This document shows, piece after piece, positions 25,487-33,824 of a DNA stretch of 64,000 nucleotides (its first letter is position 1; each line of letters starts with the position of its first letter). A model generated the notes under the pieces. That model saw only the letters and a program-made list of their open reading frames with translations, had not been told where the DNA came from and searched no databases. The position numbers and the translations under genes were made by a program. The stretch comes from CAWJJM01 sp963843275. GTDB lineage: Bacteria; Acidobacteriota; Thermoanaerobaculia; Multivoradales; JBCCEF01. The stretch covers positions 1,116,001 through 1,180,000 of the forward strand of contig CAWJJM010000012.1 in the NCBI GenBank assembly GCA_963843275.1. The letters run 5' to 3'.

Positions 25487-27964
25487 TCAGAGGAGCTGCT
25501 GGGGATCGACGTCGACCGTCAGATCGTAGGGCGGGCTCTCGGGCAGCGCCTCCCGCAGGAGGGCGTGGAGGGCGCGCCGGTCGGCCGCACGCAGCAGCAG
25601 CTGGAAGCGCCAGCGGCCGGCGATCCGTTCCAGCGGGGCGGGCGCCGGTCCGGCGATCCGCACCCCGGTGCCGGCGCTCCTCTCGCGGACCCGCGCGTGG
25701 ATCTCGCCGAGCGCGGCGGCGGCGCGGGCGCGGTCCTTGTCGCGCACCAGGAGCTGCACCATGCGGGTGTAGGGCGGGTAGTGGAAGACGCGCCGGAAAC
25801 GCATCTCCTCCTCGGCGAAGGCGGCGTCGTCGTGGGCGAGCGCGGCGCGGATGGCGTAGTGGTCGGGGTGGTGGGTCTGCACCACCACCCGGCCCGGACG
25901 CTCGCCGCGGCCGGCGCGGCCGGCGAGCTGGGTGAGCAGGTTGTAGGTGCGCTCGACGGCGCGGAAGTCCGGGAAGCCCAGGTAGGTGTCCGCGGACAGC
26001 ACCGCGGCCAGCGCCACCTCCGGGAAGTGGTGACCCTTCGACACCATCTGGGTGCCGATCAGCACCCGCGCCTCGCCGCGGGCGAAGCGCTCGAGGACCG
26101 CGGCCGGACCGCCCGCCCGGCGCACCGCGTCGCGGTCGAGCACCGCCGCCGGCACCTCGGGGAAGAGCGCCGCGAACTCCTCCTCCACGCGTTCGGTCCC
26201 GGCGCCGATCGCCTCGAGCGCCTCCTCCCCGCAGGCGGGACAACGGGCCGGCAGGGCACGCCGCGAGCCGCAGTAGTGGCACAGCAGGACGCCGTCGCGG
26301 CGGTGGTAGGTGCGCGGCAGCCCGCAGTCCTCGCAGCGGAAGTCCTCCCCGCAGGCACGGCAGAGCACCAGCGGCGAGTAGCCCCGGCGGTTGCGCAACA
26401 GGATCGCCTGCTCGCCCGCGGCGAAGGTGCGGGCCAGCTCCTCGCGCAGCGTCGGCGAGAAGTGGACCTCCCCGGGGCGCCGCCGGCCGCCGAGCTCGCG
26501 GAGGTCGACCAGCACCCCCTCGGGCAGGCTGCCGTGGCCGGCCCGGGCGGTCAGGCCGAGCGGCCGCAGGCGCCCGTGCGCGGCGTTGTGGCGGCTCTCC
26601 AGGCTGGGGGTCGCCGAGACCAGGAGGGCGACCGCTCCGGCCCGGCGGGCCCTGACCAGCGCCAGGTCGCGGGCGTGGTAGCGGGGGGTGGAGTCCTGCT
26701 TGTACGACGGGTCCTGCTCCTCGTCGACGACCACCAGCCCGAGGTCGGCGACCGGAGCGAACAGCGCCGAGCGCGGGCCCAGGACGACGCGCGCCTCGCC
26801 GCGCCGGATGCGCTCCCACTCCTGGTGCCGCTCGCGCGCCGCCAGGTTCGAGTGGAGGATGGCCAGGCGCGGTCCGAAGCGCCGCTCCACGGCCCGGGCC
26901 AGCGCGGGCACCAGGGCGATCTCGGGGACCAGCAGCAGGGTCGAGCGCCCGGCCGCGAGCGCCGTCTCCGCCGCCCGCAGGTAGACCTCCGTCTTGCCCG
27001 AACCGGTCATTCCGGTGAGCAGGAACGGAGCCCACCGGCGGGCGGCGAGCGCGGCATCGATCGCTTCGACGGCGGCCGCCTGGTCGCGCCGCAGGTGGAG
27101 GGGGGCCGGCGCCACGTCCTCCACCATGTGGCGTCCCAGGGAGAGGCGCTCGACCTGGGTGAAGCGCCGCAGCACGCCGCGGCGCACCAGGCGGCGCACC
27201 ACCGCCGCCGTGCAGCCGACCTCCCCCAGCACCTCGTCCACGGTCGCCGGCCGGCCGAGCCCGGCGAGCAGCTCGACCACCGCGCGCCCCGGCGCCGAGC
27301 GACCGCAGGCCGCGAGATGGGAGGCGAGGTCGCCGGGAGCCAGCTCCACCGCGGCCAGGTAGCGCACCCCGCTGCGCGAACGCCCTTCGCCGCTGGCCAG
27401 GCGGCCGGCGGCGAGCATGCGGTCGACGGCCGCCACCAGCTCGCCGCCCGCCCCGGCGCCGAGGCGCCTCCGCAGCTCGCCCAGGGTCACGCGCTCGCCG
27501 CCCCGCAGGGCCCCGACCAACGCCTCCTCGAGAGCGTCCCGCGGACGCGCCAGCGCACCGGCGTCGGTGAGCCACACCCGCCGGTCGCCCCACGGCGGCA
27601 GATCGGCCGGCAACAGCGTCCGCACCACTTCCCCGAGGGGTGCGAAGTAGTAGTCGGCGACGAAGCCGGCGAGATCGAGCAGGGCGCCGTCGAGCACCGG
27701 TTCGTGGTCGAGGACGGCGTCGAGCGGCCGCAGGGTGACGCCGGGCGGGCCCGCCTCCGGGCGTGCCACCACGACGCCGACGAGGCGGCGCCGCCCCACG
27801 CGCACCCGGACCCGCACGCCGGGAACGGTGGCGGCGTCGTGCTCGGCCGGCACGGCGTAGCTCAGCGCGCCGGGCACCGGCACCGGCACCGCCACCGCCG
27901 CCACGCCCTCCTGCCCGGGGTCGGCGGCGGCCCGGACGGGGGCGGGATCGGCGGAGGTGCTCAC
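25487..27964 (-). CDS. priA: Primosomal replication-restart helicase PriA
   Basis: An 825-residue superfamily-2 helicase that reloads the replisome at collapsed forks. The N-terminal DNA-binding domain (about 20-120) is followed by a linker region, then Walker A (LLTGMTGSGKTEVYLRA, about 320), Walker B as DEEQD in place of the usual DEEH, and the zinc module with eight Cys (LCRACGEDFRCEDCGLPRTYHRRDGVLLCHYCG...CPACG). Helicase motifs IV-VI follow (IGTQMVSKGHHFPEVALAAVLSAD, LTQLAGRAGRGERPG). The start is GTG 27964. All motifs are present, so it should be active. The replicative helicase DnaB is encoded at 53.2-54.6 kb. Confidence 0.95.
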   Translation of the reverse strand: MSTSADPAPVRAAADPGQEGVAAVAVPVPVPGALSYAVPAEHDAATVPGVRVRVRVGRRRLVGVVVARPEAGPPGVTLRPLDAVLDHEPVLDGALLDLAGFVADYYFAPLGEVVRTLLPADLPPWGDRRVWLTDAGALARPRDALEEALVGALRGGERVTLGELRRRLGAGAGGELVAAVDRMLAAGRLASGEGRSRSGVRYLAAVELAPGDLASHLAACGRSAPGRAVVELLAGLGRPATVDEVLGEVGCTAAVVRRLVRRGVLRRFTQVERLSLGRHMVEDVAPAPLHLRRDQAAAVEAIDAALAARRWAPFLLTGMTGSGKTEVYLRAAETALAAGRSTLLLVPEIALVPALARAVERRFGPRLAILHSNLAARERHQEWERIRRGEARVVLGPRSALFAPVADLGLVVVDEEQDPSYKQDSTPRYHARDLALVRARRAGAVALLVSATPSLESRHNAAHGRLRPLGLTARAGHGSLPEGVLVDLRELGGRRRPGEVHFSPTLREELARTFAAGEQAILLRNRRGYSPLVLCRACGEDFRCEDCGLPRTYHRRDGVLLCHYCGSRRALPARCPACGEEALEAIGAGTERVEEEFAALFPEVPAAVLDRDAVRRAGGPAAVLERFARGEARVLIGTQMVSKGHHFPEVALAAVLSADTYLGFPDFRAVERTYNLLTQLAGRAGRGERPGRVVVQTHHPDHYAIRAALAHDDAAFAEEEMRFRRVFHYPPYTRMVQLLVRDKDRARAAAALGEIHARVRERSAGTGVRIAGPAPAPLERIAGRWRFQLLLRAADRRALHALLREALPESPPYDLTVDVDPQQLL

Positions 27965-28022
27965 GCCGGCAGCTTACCCGCCGCGGTCCCCGGCCCGCCA
28001 CGCCGGCGGGCCCGGCCGAGCC

Positions 28023-28283
28023 TCAGGAAGGGAGCTGCTCGCCCGCCTGGCGGCAGACCGGCGAGCAGTAGCGCGCCGCCGGGTCCCGCGCCCCGGCGGT
28101 GGCGGGGAGGGCCCGGCTGGTGGGGATGCGGATGCCGCAGGCGGCGCAGCGCACCAGCCGTTCGCCGCCGGGCGCCGGCGGGGCGTCGCGCCCGCCGCTG
28201 CGCTTGCCGGAGCGGTCGAGCAGCGGGCTCAGGACCGACCACAGGGCGAGCGCCAGGGCGACGAGGAGGAGGAGGCGGAGCAT
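28023..28283 (-). CDS. Small membrane-anchored CxxC protein (PP0621-like)
   Basis: An 86-residue protein with one N-terminal membrane helix (MLRLLLLVALALALWSVL) and a soluble C-terminal zinc-ribbon-like end: RCAACGIRIPTSRALP followed about 20 residues later by YCSPVCRQAGEQ, giving two CxxC or CxxxC pairs. This matches the small PP0621-type family as I know it; the function is unknown. ATG 28283 is in a purine-rich context. It lies between priA and a TPR gene on the same strand. Confidence 0.7.
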   Translation of the reverse strand: MLRLLLLVALALALWSVLSPLLDRSGKRSGGRDAPPAPGGERLVRCAACGIRIPTSRALPATAGARDPAARYCSPVCRQAGEQLPS

Positions 28284-28315
28284 CGCGACCCGGCCGCCGG
28301 CGCGGCCGGTGGGGG

Positions 28316-28924
28316 TCAGGCGGCGTTGCGGCGGCGCTCGACCTCGTCGGCGAGCCGCTGCACGTCGGGATTGTCGGGCTGTACGGCGCGGAGCTGGTCG
28401 AGGACCTTCGCGGCGTCGTCGAAGCGGCCGAGGTCGAAGGCCAGCACCACGACCTCGTTGAACAGGGACTTCCAGTGTCCGGGGTCCATCTGCTGGGCGC
28501 GGTCGAACTGGGCCAGCGCCTCGTCGCTGCGGCCGACCATGTGCAGGCAGACGCCGAGGTCGGTCAGCACGTCGGGGTCGGCCGGGGCGAGCTCCAGGTA
28601 GTGCTGATACGCCTCCACCGCGGGGCCGAAGCGCTCGAGGTCGAAGCGGACGTTGGCGAGCTGCAGCCAGGCGCCGGCGGCCTGCGGGCTGTCGGCCACG
28701 AACTTCTCGAGCTCGGTGGCGCGCCGCTCGAGCGTCGCCTGGTCCGGCCCGGTCGCCGCCGGTGGCTGTGCGGCCGTCGGCGCCGGCGCCGCCGGCGCGG
28801 CCGCCGCCGTCCCCGCGGCCATCCGCGGCGGCTGCCCGCTTCCCACGGTCTCGAACAGCAGATAGGCGACCACGAAGCCGACCAGCAGCCCGGCCAGCGC
28901 CCACAGCACGTTGTCTCGGTTCAC
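28316..28924 (-). CDS. Membrane-anchored TPR protein
   Basis: A 202-residue protein starting at GTG 28924, overlapping the preceding stop by 4 bp (GTGA). A single N-terminal membrane helix (VLWALAGLLVGFVVAYLLFETV, about 5-26) is followed by an Ala/Pro-rich linker (about 35-65). Three to four tetratricopeptide repeats come next (for example AGAWLQLANVRFDLERFGPAVEAYQHYLELAPADPDVL and DPGHWKSLFNEVVVLAFDLGRFDDAAKVLDQL). The TPR domain probably faces the periplasm, as in CcmH/NrfG-like chaperones, but no cytochrome-maturation genes are nearby. The function is unassigned. Confidence 0.78.
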   Translation of the reverse strand: MNRDNVLWALAGLLVGFVVAYLLFETVGSGQPPRMAAGTAAAAPAAPAPTAAQPPAATGPDQATLERRATELEKFVADSPQAAGAWLQLANVRFDLERFGPAVEAYQHYLELAPADPDVLTDLGVCLHMVGRSDEALAQFDRAQQMDPGHWKSLFNEVVVLAFDLGRFDDAAKVLDQLRAVQPDNPDVQRLADEVERRRNAA

Positions 28925-29670
28925 GACTGTCCTTCCTCCGCCGCCGGCGGTTCCGCGGGCACCTTCTCGGCGCTCCACTCGCCGCCCCCCGGACCGCCGT
29001 CGCTCAAGATGGTGGGTTGCCAGGAGCCCGACAGCCGGCCGGCAGCGGGTTGCACGCGCGCCTCGAAGGAGCTGTCGAATCCCGCCGTCGCGTCGATGCG
29101 GCGCAGGCGCACGACGCCGTCGACGTAGGTCCCTTCGAGAGAGCCGCGGTGCCCGTCGTCGAGCCGGTAGGTGCCGGAGACCACGGTCCCGCGCTGGGAG
29201 AGCTCGAAGAGGCCGGTGACCGGAGCCGGCCCGATGGTCACGCGCCAGCGCCCCGTGAGGACGTCCGGCACGGCCGGAGCCGCGGTGCTGCGGGCCAGCA
29301 CCGCCAGGATCCCGAGACGCCGCAACCGCTCCGCGATCCCGTCGAGCAGTCGCGCGCGGCGCGCCGCCGCCGCGGCGACGGCGTCGGAGGCCGCGCGCAG
29401 ATCCGCGGCCAACCCGGTCGCTCCGGCCAACCCGTTCCCGTCGCCGATCCGCGAGAGGATCTCGTCGAGCCGCTCCGCCGCGGCAGCCTCGTCGGCGCGC
29501 GCCTCCCGGAGGTCGGCGAGGTCGGCGCGCAGCAGGCGCCGCTCGAGCTCGACGTCGCGGCGCACCGGCGACGCGGTGTCCTCCTGCGCCGCCGCCGCGG
29601 CGGCGGCGGCGAGGAGCGCCACCGCCAGCAGGGCGTGGCGCGGCCAGGAGCGGCAGGGGGATGGCGGCAT
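28921..29670 (-). CDS. Secreted protein with coiled-coil and beta domain
   Basis: A 249-residue protein with a Sec signal (ALLAVALLAAAAAAAAQ, cleavage near residue 28). A helical coiled-coil-like region with heptad-type Leu/Ala spacing spans about 35-135. A C-terminal beta-rich domain (about 140-230) has lipocalin-like repeats: LTGRWRVTIGPAPVTGLFELSQRGTVVSGTYRLDD, then GSLEGTYVDGVVRLRRID and LSGSWQPT. I do not recognise a named family. The 4-bp overlap with the downstream TPR gene suggests the two periplasmic products are made together. Confidence 0.65.
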   Translation of the reverse strand: MPPSPCRSWPRHALLAVALLAAAAAAAAQEDTASPVRRDVELERRLLRADLADLREARADEAAAAERLDEILSRIGDGNGLAGATGLAADLRAASDAVAAAAARRARLLDGIAERLRRLGILAVLARSTAAPAVPDVLTGRWRVTIGPAPVTGLFELSQRGTVVSGTYRLDDGHRGSLEGTYVDGVVRLRRIDATAGFDSSFEARVQPAAGRLSGSWQPTILSDGGPGGGEWSAEKVPAEPPAAEEGQS

Positions 29671-29794
29671 CGCGGTGGTTCCTCGGCCGGGAGACGGCCG
29701 GCGGCATCATACCCGACGCCCCCGGCGCCCCTGCGAAAAAGGGCCGCTCCACCGACGGGAGCGGCCCGCTTCGCAGCGACGGCGGAGCCCGACC

Positions 29795-30310
29795 TCAGCT
29801 CGCCTTGGCCCGGCGGCGCTTCTCGAGGCTCGAGTTCAGCGCCTCCTCGACGAGGTGCTCGGCCTTGCGCTCGCTGATGTCGCGGACGTGCGCCACCTCG
29901 CTGACGATGAAGTACTTGGCGCGCTCGTACATCTTCTTCTCGCGGAACGACAGGCTCTTGCGCTGGCTCACCAGGCGCAGGTTCTTCAACACCTCGGCCA
30001 CCGACGTCAGGCGCCCCGTCTTCATCTTGTCGAGGTTCTGCTTGTAGCGGCCCTTCCAGTCCTTGTAGGTGTCGATGTTGCCGTCCTCGAGGATCGAGAA
30101 GAGGGCCTCGATCTCGCCGCTGTCACACAGCGCGCGCAGGCCCACCAGCTCGAGGTTCTCCTCCGGCACCATCACCTTGGAGTTGTTCGACAGCAGGCGC
30201 AGGTGGAAGAAGTTCTGATCGGTCCCGTCGATGTTCGCTGGCTCGATCTTCTCCACCACCCCCACGCCGTGATTCGGATAGACCACCTTCTGCCCGGCAC
30301 TCAGTTCCAC
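29795..30310 (-). CDS. carD: CarD/CdnL-family transcription regulator
   Basis: A 171-residue CarD/CdnL protein, which binds the RNA polymerase beta subunit and stabilises open promoter complexes, often at rRNA promoters. The N-terminal RNAP-interacting Tudor-like domain reads ELSAGQKVVYPNHGVGVVEKIE (about 2-23). The C-terminal helical DNA-binding domain includes SVAEVLKNLRLVSQRKSLSFREKKMYERAKYFIVSEVAHV. I chose GTG 30310 because AAGGGAG lies 10 nt upstream and the domain begins there; the frame is open further upstream without family similarity. It is transcribed from a consensus sigma-70-type promoter 145 bp upstream. Confidence 0.92.
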   Translation of the reverse strand: MELSAGQKVVYPNHGVGVVEKIEPANIDGTDQNFFHLRLLSNNSKVMVPEENLELVGLRALCDSGEIEALFSILEDGNIDTYKDWKGRYKQNLDKMKTGRLTSVAEVLKNLRLVSQRKSLSFREKKMYERAKYFIVSEVAHVRDISERKAEHLVEEALNSSLEKRRRAKAS

Positions 30311-30678
30311 GATCGCCTGACTCCCTTGAAGAAAACGATGGTTGGAATGGACCCGCTGCTCCGCCGGAAGACCGCGCCTCGTCCCGATCCGTCGCCTCCC
30401 GCCCCGCTGCCTGACAGCCCGGTAAGTGCTTACAGGGCCGACGTTTAGCTTGTTGACTATACACCACGGAGCGGCTTCTGTCAAGGCTGGCCCGAGAATT
30501 GCTGACCGTCGCGGCGCCTCTCCGCCCACGGCGGCTCTTCCCAAGGCGGTCCCGACGCGCTACACTGTCAATAGGTTCGCTGGGTTGAACTGTGTCTAGC
30601 GGAGACGCGGCGTCCGGAGAGGAGCGTACCGATCCGGGGTGACTCGAGCGTCTCCCCCACCTCCTGGAAGGGGGCTCT
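30311..30678. other. Divergent intergenic region between carD and the secreted-protein array
   Basis: Holds the carD promoter and leader (about 140 nt) and, on the plus strand, a TACACT -10-like hexamer (30561-30566) about 110 nt before the first array gene. The leader of carD is less GC-rich than surrounding DNA. No small gene is seen. Confidence 0.55.
30456..30484 (-). promoter_or_regulatory. Consensus sigma-70 promoter of carD
   Basis: On the minus strand TTGACA (30484-30479), a spacer of exactly 17 bp, then TATAGT (30461-30456). This is the best housekeeping promoter in the window. A perfect inverted repeat GTAAG-TG-CTTAC (30422-30433) lies some 15-25 bp after the expected start and could be an operator. 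Confidence 0.8.
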
Positions 30679-31983
30679 GTGAAACGCTCATTCTTGTTGG
30701 TCCTGGGAGTTGCCGTGGTGCTGGCCGCGTTGCCGGCCGGTGCCGAGATCTGTGTCGTCGACGACACGCCGGCGGCGACGCTGCTGCTGCCGTACTTCGA
30801 GGTCAATCTGAACCCGGGGGAGAGCGCCACCACCCTGTTCTCGGTCAACAACGCCTCGGCCACCGCGGTGCTGGCCCACGTGGTGCTGTGGACCGACCTG
30901 TCGGTCCCGGTGCTCGACTTCAACATCTACCTGACCGGCTACGACGTGCAGACGATCAACCTGCGCGACGTCCTCAACGGCAGCCTGCCGCGGACGGCCA
31001 GCGCCGGACAGGATCCGAGCGACTCGATCTCGCCGCAGGGCGACTTCTCGCAGGACATCAACTTCGCCTCCTGCACCGGCAGCCTGCCCTACAGCCAACT
31101 GCCGGCGAACTACGTCAACCACATGCAGTCGGTCCTCACCGGCGGCCCCTCGCCGCTGAACGCGTGGGGCGGGCACTGCGGCGCGGTGGACTACGGCGAC
31201 AACGTCGCCCGCGGCTACGTCACCGTCGACACGGTCAACAACTGCACCCTCGACTTCCCGGGGGACCAGGGGTACTTCGGACCCGGCGGCACCGGTTCGG
31301 CGACCAACCAGAACGTCCTCTGGGGCGACTACTTCTACGTCGACCCGAACAACAACTTCGCCCAGGGCGAGACCCTGGTCCACATCGAGGCGGACGGGCT
31401 GAACGAGCAGACGGTTCTCCCGGGCCAGTACACCTTCTACGGCCGCTACGTCGCCTGGAGCGCCATCGACAACCGCGAGCCGCTGACCTCGACGTTCGCC
31501 ACCCGCTACGCGCTGGGCGGCGGCTTCGACGGCGGCACCGACCTGCTGGTGTGGCGCGACTCGAAGGTGGCCTCTCCCGGCATCGGCTGGGCCTGCAACA
31601 CCATCCTCGCCGGGAACCCGACCTGGTTCCCGCTGAGCCAGGAGCAGATCGTCATCTTCGACGAGCAGGAGCACCCCAACGAGGCGCCGGGCTGCCAGGT
31701 GTCCCCCTGCGACGAGAACGAGACCCTGATCCCGTTCCCGCTCGAGACGCAGCGGACCCAGGTCGGCGGGCCGGCCTTCCCGGTGCCGCAGAGCTTCGGT
31801 TGGCTCTACCTCAACCTCAACTCGATCGTCGGCCCGGCCGGCGACAACCCGCCGGAGGACCAGGCGGCGATGCAGAACTGGGTGACCACGGTGATGAGCG
31901 CCGAGGGCCGCTACAGCGTCGGCTTCGACGCCATCCAGCTCGACAGCGCCTGCAACGCGGCGCACTTCTTCATCGGTCGCTAG
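30679..31983 (+). CDS. Secreted protein of unrecognised family, array copy 1
   Basis: A 434-residue protein from GTG 30679, behind GGAAGGGGG. A Sec signal (MKRSFLLVLGVAVVLAALPAGA) is cleaved before EICVVDDTPAATLLLPYFEV. The mature part is beta-rich, Asn/Asp/Gly-rich, with an even number of Cys (about eight), consistent with disulfides in the cell envelope or outside. It has no membrane anchor, sorting signal or catalytic motif I can name. Phrases shared by all three copies include VLAHVVLWTDLSVPVLDFN, YLTGYDVQTVN/INLRDV, NVLWGD.FYVD, YALGGGFDGGTDLLVWRDSK and NPPEDxxAMQNWVTTVM. I believe similar proteins occur in other Acidobacteriota, but cannot check. Function unknown. Confidence 0.85.
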   Translation: MKRSFLLVLGVAVVLAALPAGAEICVVDDTPAATLLLPYFEVNLNPGESATTLFSVNNASATAVLAHVVLWTDLSVPVLDFNIYLTGYDVQTINLRDVLNGSLPRTASAGQDPSDSISPQGDFSQDINFASCTGSLPYSQLPANYVNHMQSVLTGGPSPLNAWGGHCGAVDYGDNVARGYVTVDTVNNCTLDFPGDQGYFGPGGTGSATNQNVLWGDYFYVDPNNNFAQGETLVHIEADGLNEQTVLPGQYTFYGRYVAWSAIDNREPLTSTFATRYALGGGFDGGTDLLVWRDSKVASPGIGWACNTILAGNPTWFPLSQEQIVIFDEQEHPNEAPGCQVSPCDENETLIPFPLETQRTQVGGPAFPVPQSFGWLYLNLNSIVGPAGDNPPEDQAAMQNWVTTVMSAEGRYSVGFDAIQLDSACNAAHFFIGR

Positions 31984-32000
31984 GACCAGGAGCAGTCCGT

Positions 32001-32036
32001 AACGGCCCGGGCCACCGCGCGGTGGCCCGGGCCGTT
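32001..32036 (+). terminator. Perfect 36-bp palindrome after array copy 1
   Basis: An uninterrupted 18+18 bp inverted repeat (left arm AACGGCCCGGGCCACCGC) begins 18 bp after the stop codon. It lacks a long T-tract but is followed by TTGTG. Its position and its exact reuse after copy 2 support a transcription terminator or mRNA-stabilising hairpin. Confidence 0.75.
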
Positions 32037-32244
32037 GTGCGTCCGTGGCTCCCGCCCTCCGGCGGCGGCGGCTCCTCGACGACCCCCTCAGATCCCTCTT
32101 CCCTCGCGGCTCGACTGCGACTACAATGCGCGATCAGCATCGAGACGCGATCGGTGTCCCGGTGAGGGCCCGGACCGCGCGGGACGCGCGGCGCTCCGAG
32201 CCGGGGGATGCGCCATTTCGAGGAGCCTTGAAAGGAGGGTCCCG

Positions 32245-33549
32245 ATGAAACGTGCGGTGTGGTTGGTCCTGGGAGTTGCCGTGGTGCTGGCCGCGCTGCC
32301 GGCCGGTGCCGAGATCTGTGTCGTCGACGACACGCCGGCGGCGACGCTGTTGCTGCCGTACTTCGAGGTCAATCTGAACCCGGGGGAGAGCGCCACCACC
32401 CTGTTCTCGGTCAACAACGCCTCGGCCACCGCGGTGCTGGCCCACGTGGTGCTGTGGACCGACCTGTCGGTCCCGGTGCTCGACTTCAACATCTACCTGA
32501 CCGGCTACGACGTGCAGACGATCAACCTGCGCGACGTCCTCAACGGCAGCCTGCCGCGGACGGCCAGCGCCGGACAGGATCCGAGCGACACGATCTCGCC
32601 CAAGGGCGACTTCTCGCAGGACATCAACTTCGCCTCCTGCACCGGCAGCCTGCCCTACAGCCAGCTGCCGGCGAACTACGTCAACCACATGCAGTCGGTC
32701 CTCACCGGCGGCCCCTCGCCGCTGAACGCGTGGGGCGGGCACTGCGGCGCGGTGGACTACGGCGACAACGTCGCCCGCGGCTACGTCACCGTCGACACGG
32801 TCAACAACTGCACCCTCGACTTCCCGGGGGACCCGGGGTACTTCGGACCCGGCGGCACCGGTTCGGCGACCAACCAGAACGTCCTCTGGGGCGACTACTT
32901 CTACGTCGACCCGAACAACAACTTCGCCCAGGGCGAGACCCTGGTCCACATCGAGGCGGACGGGCTGAACCCGGAGACCGCTGCCCAGGGCGAGTACACC
33001 TTCTACGGCCGCTACGTCTCCTGGAGCGCCGCCGACAACCGCGAGCCGCTGACCTCGACCTTCGCCACCCGCTACGCCCTGGGCGGCGGCTTCGACGGCG
33101 GCACCGACCTGCTGGTGTGGCGCGACTCGAAGGTGGCCTCTCCCGGCATCGGCTGGGCCTGCAACACCATCCTCGCCGGGAACCCCACCTGGTTCCCGCT
33201 GAGCCAGGAGCAGATCGTCATCTTCGACGAGCAGGAGCACCCCAACGAGGCGCCGGGCTGCCAGGTGTCCCCCTGCGACGAGAACGAGACCCTGATCCCG
33301 TTCCCGCTCGAGACGCAGCGGACCCAGGTCGGCGGGCCGGCCTTCCCGGTGCCGCAGAGCTTCGGTTGGCTCTACCTCAACCTCAACTCGATCGTCGGCC
33401 CGGCCGGCGCCAACCCGCCGGAGGACCAGGCGGCGATGCAGAACTGGGTGACCACGGTGATGAGCGCCGAGGGCCGCTACAGCGTCGGCTTCGACGCCAT
33501 CCAGCTCGACAGCGCCTGCAACGCGGCGCACGTCATCATCGGCCACTAG
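32245..33549 (+). CDS. Secreted protein of unrecognised family, array copy 2
   Basis: 434 residues from ATG 32245, behind AAAGGAGGG. It differs from copy 1 at only about 20 residues, mainly in the signal peptide (RAVWLV for RSFLLV), one loop (NPETAAQGEYTFYGRYVSWSAADN for NEQTVLPGQYTFYGRYVAWSAIDN) and the last residues (HVIIGH for HFFIGR). DNA identity is equally high, including synonymous sites and the 3' palindrome, so duplication or gene conversion is recent. Upstream DNA is not shared, and a TACAAT -10-like hexamer (32122-32127) suggests its own promoter. The frame at 32035 reads into it from upstream but lacks a start signal there. Confidence 0.86.
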   Translation: MKRAVWLVLGVAVVLAALPAGAEICVVDDTPAATLLLPYFEVNLNPGESATTLFSVNNASATAVLAHVVLWTDLSVPVLDFNIYLTGYDVQTINLRDVLNGSLPRTASAGQDPSDTISPKGDFSQDINFASCTGSLPYSQLPANYVNHMQSVLTGGPSPLNAWGGHCGAVDYGDNVARGYVTVDTVNNCTLDFPGDPGYFGPGGTGSATNQNVLWGDYFYVDPNNNFAQGETLVHIEADGLNPETAAQGEYTFYGRYVSWSAADNREPLTSTFATRYALGGGFDGGTDLLVWRDSKVASPGIGWACNTILAGNPTWFPLSQEQIVIFDEQEHPNEAPGCQVSPCDENETLIPFPLETQRTQVGGPAFPVPQSFGWLYLNLNSIVGPAGANPPEDQAAMQNWVTTVMSAEGRYSVGFDAIQLDSACNAAHVIIGH

Positions 33550-33565
33550 CGCCCGAGAGAACCGC

Positions 33566-33601
33566 AACGGCCCGGGCCACCGCGCGGTGGCCCGGGCCGT
33601 T
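33566..33601 (+). terminator. Perfect 36-bp palindrome after array copy 2
   Basis: The same 18+18 bp inverted repeat as after copy 1, beginning 17 bp downstream of the stop codon and followed by the same TGTGCGTC. The duplicated unit therefore includes the hairpin. Confidence 0.75.
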
Positions 33602-33824
33602 GTGCGTCGACGGCCTGGACTCTCCCCGCCGCGGCCGGCTGCCCCCGGCCGATCCCGGAGACCTCTCGCGGCAGGGCCTCTCCCCGGCACTCCGTCCCCT
33701 GCAGGACCGGAGTGCAGCGCAACGCTGAAACGCTGAAGACTAGAATGGCGGCCGGTCCGGCCGCCGCGCCGCGCGGCCGTTTTGTTGCCGTCCCGGTTCG
33801 ATGACGTCCTGGAAGGAGAGGTCC

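Noticed and set aside
25565..29128. An 1187-codon plus-strand open frame opposite priA and neighbours
   Set aside because: Composition is Arg/Gln/Gly/His nonsense; the minus strand carries priA, a TPR protein and others with full motifs.
28316..29752. A long minus-strand frame that extends the TPR gene far upstream
   Set aside because: The upstream half is Arg/Gly-rich and overlaps the secreted-protein gene in another frame; GTG 28924 gives a membrane anchor and a 4-bp overlap with the preceding stop.
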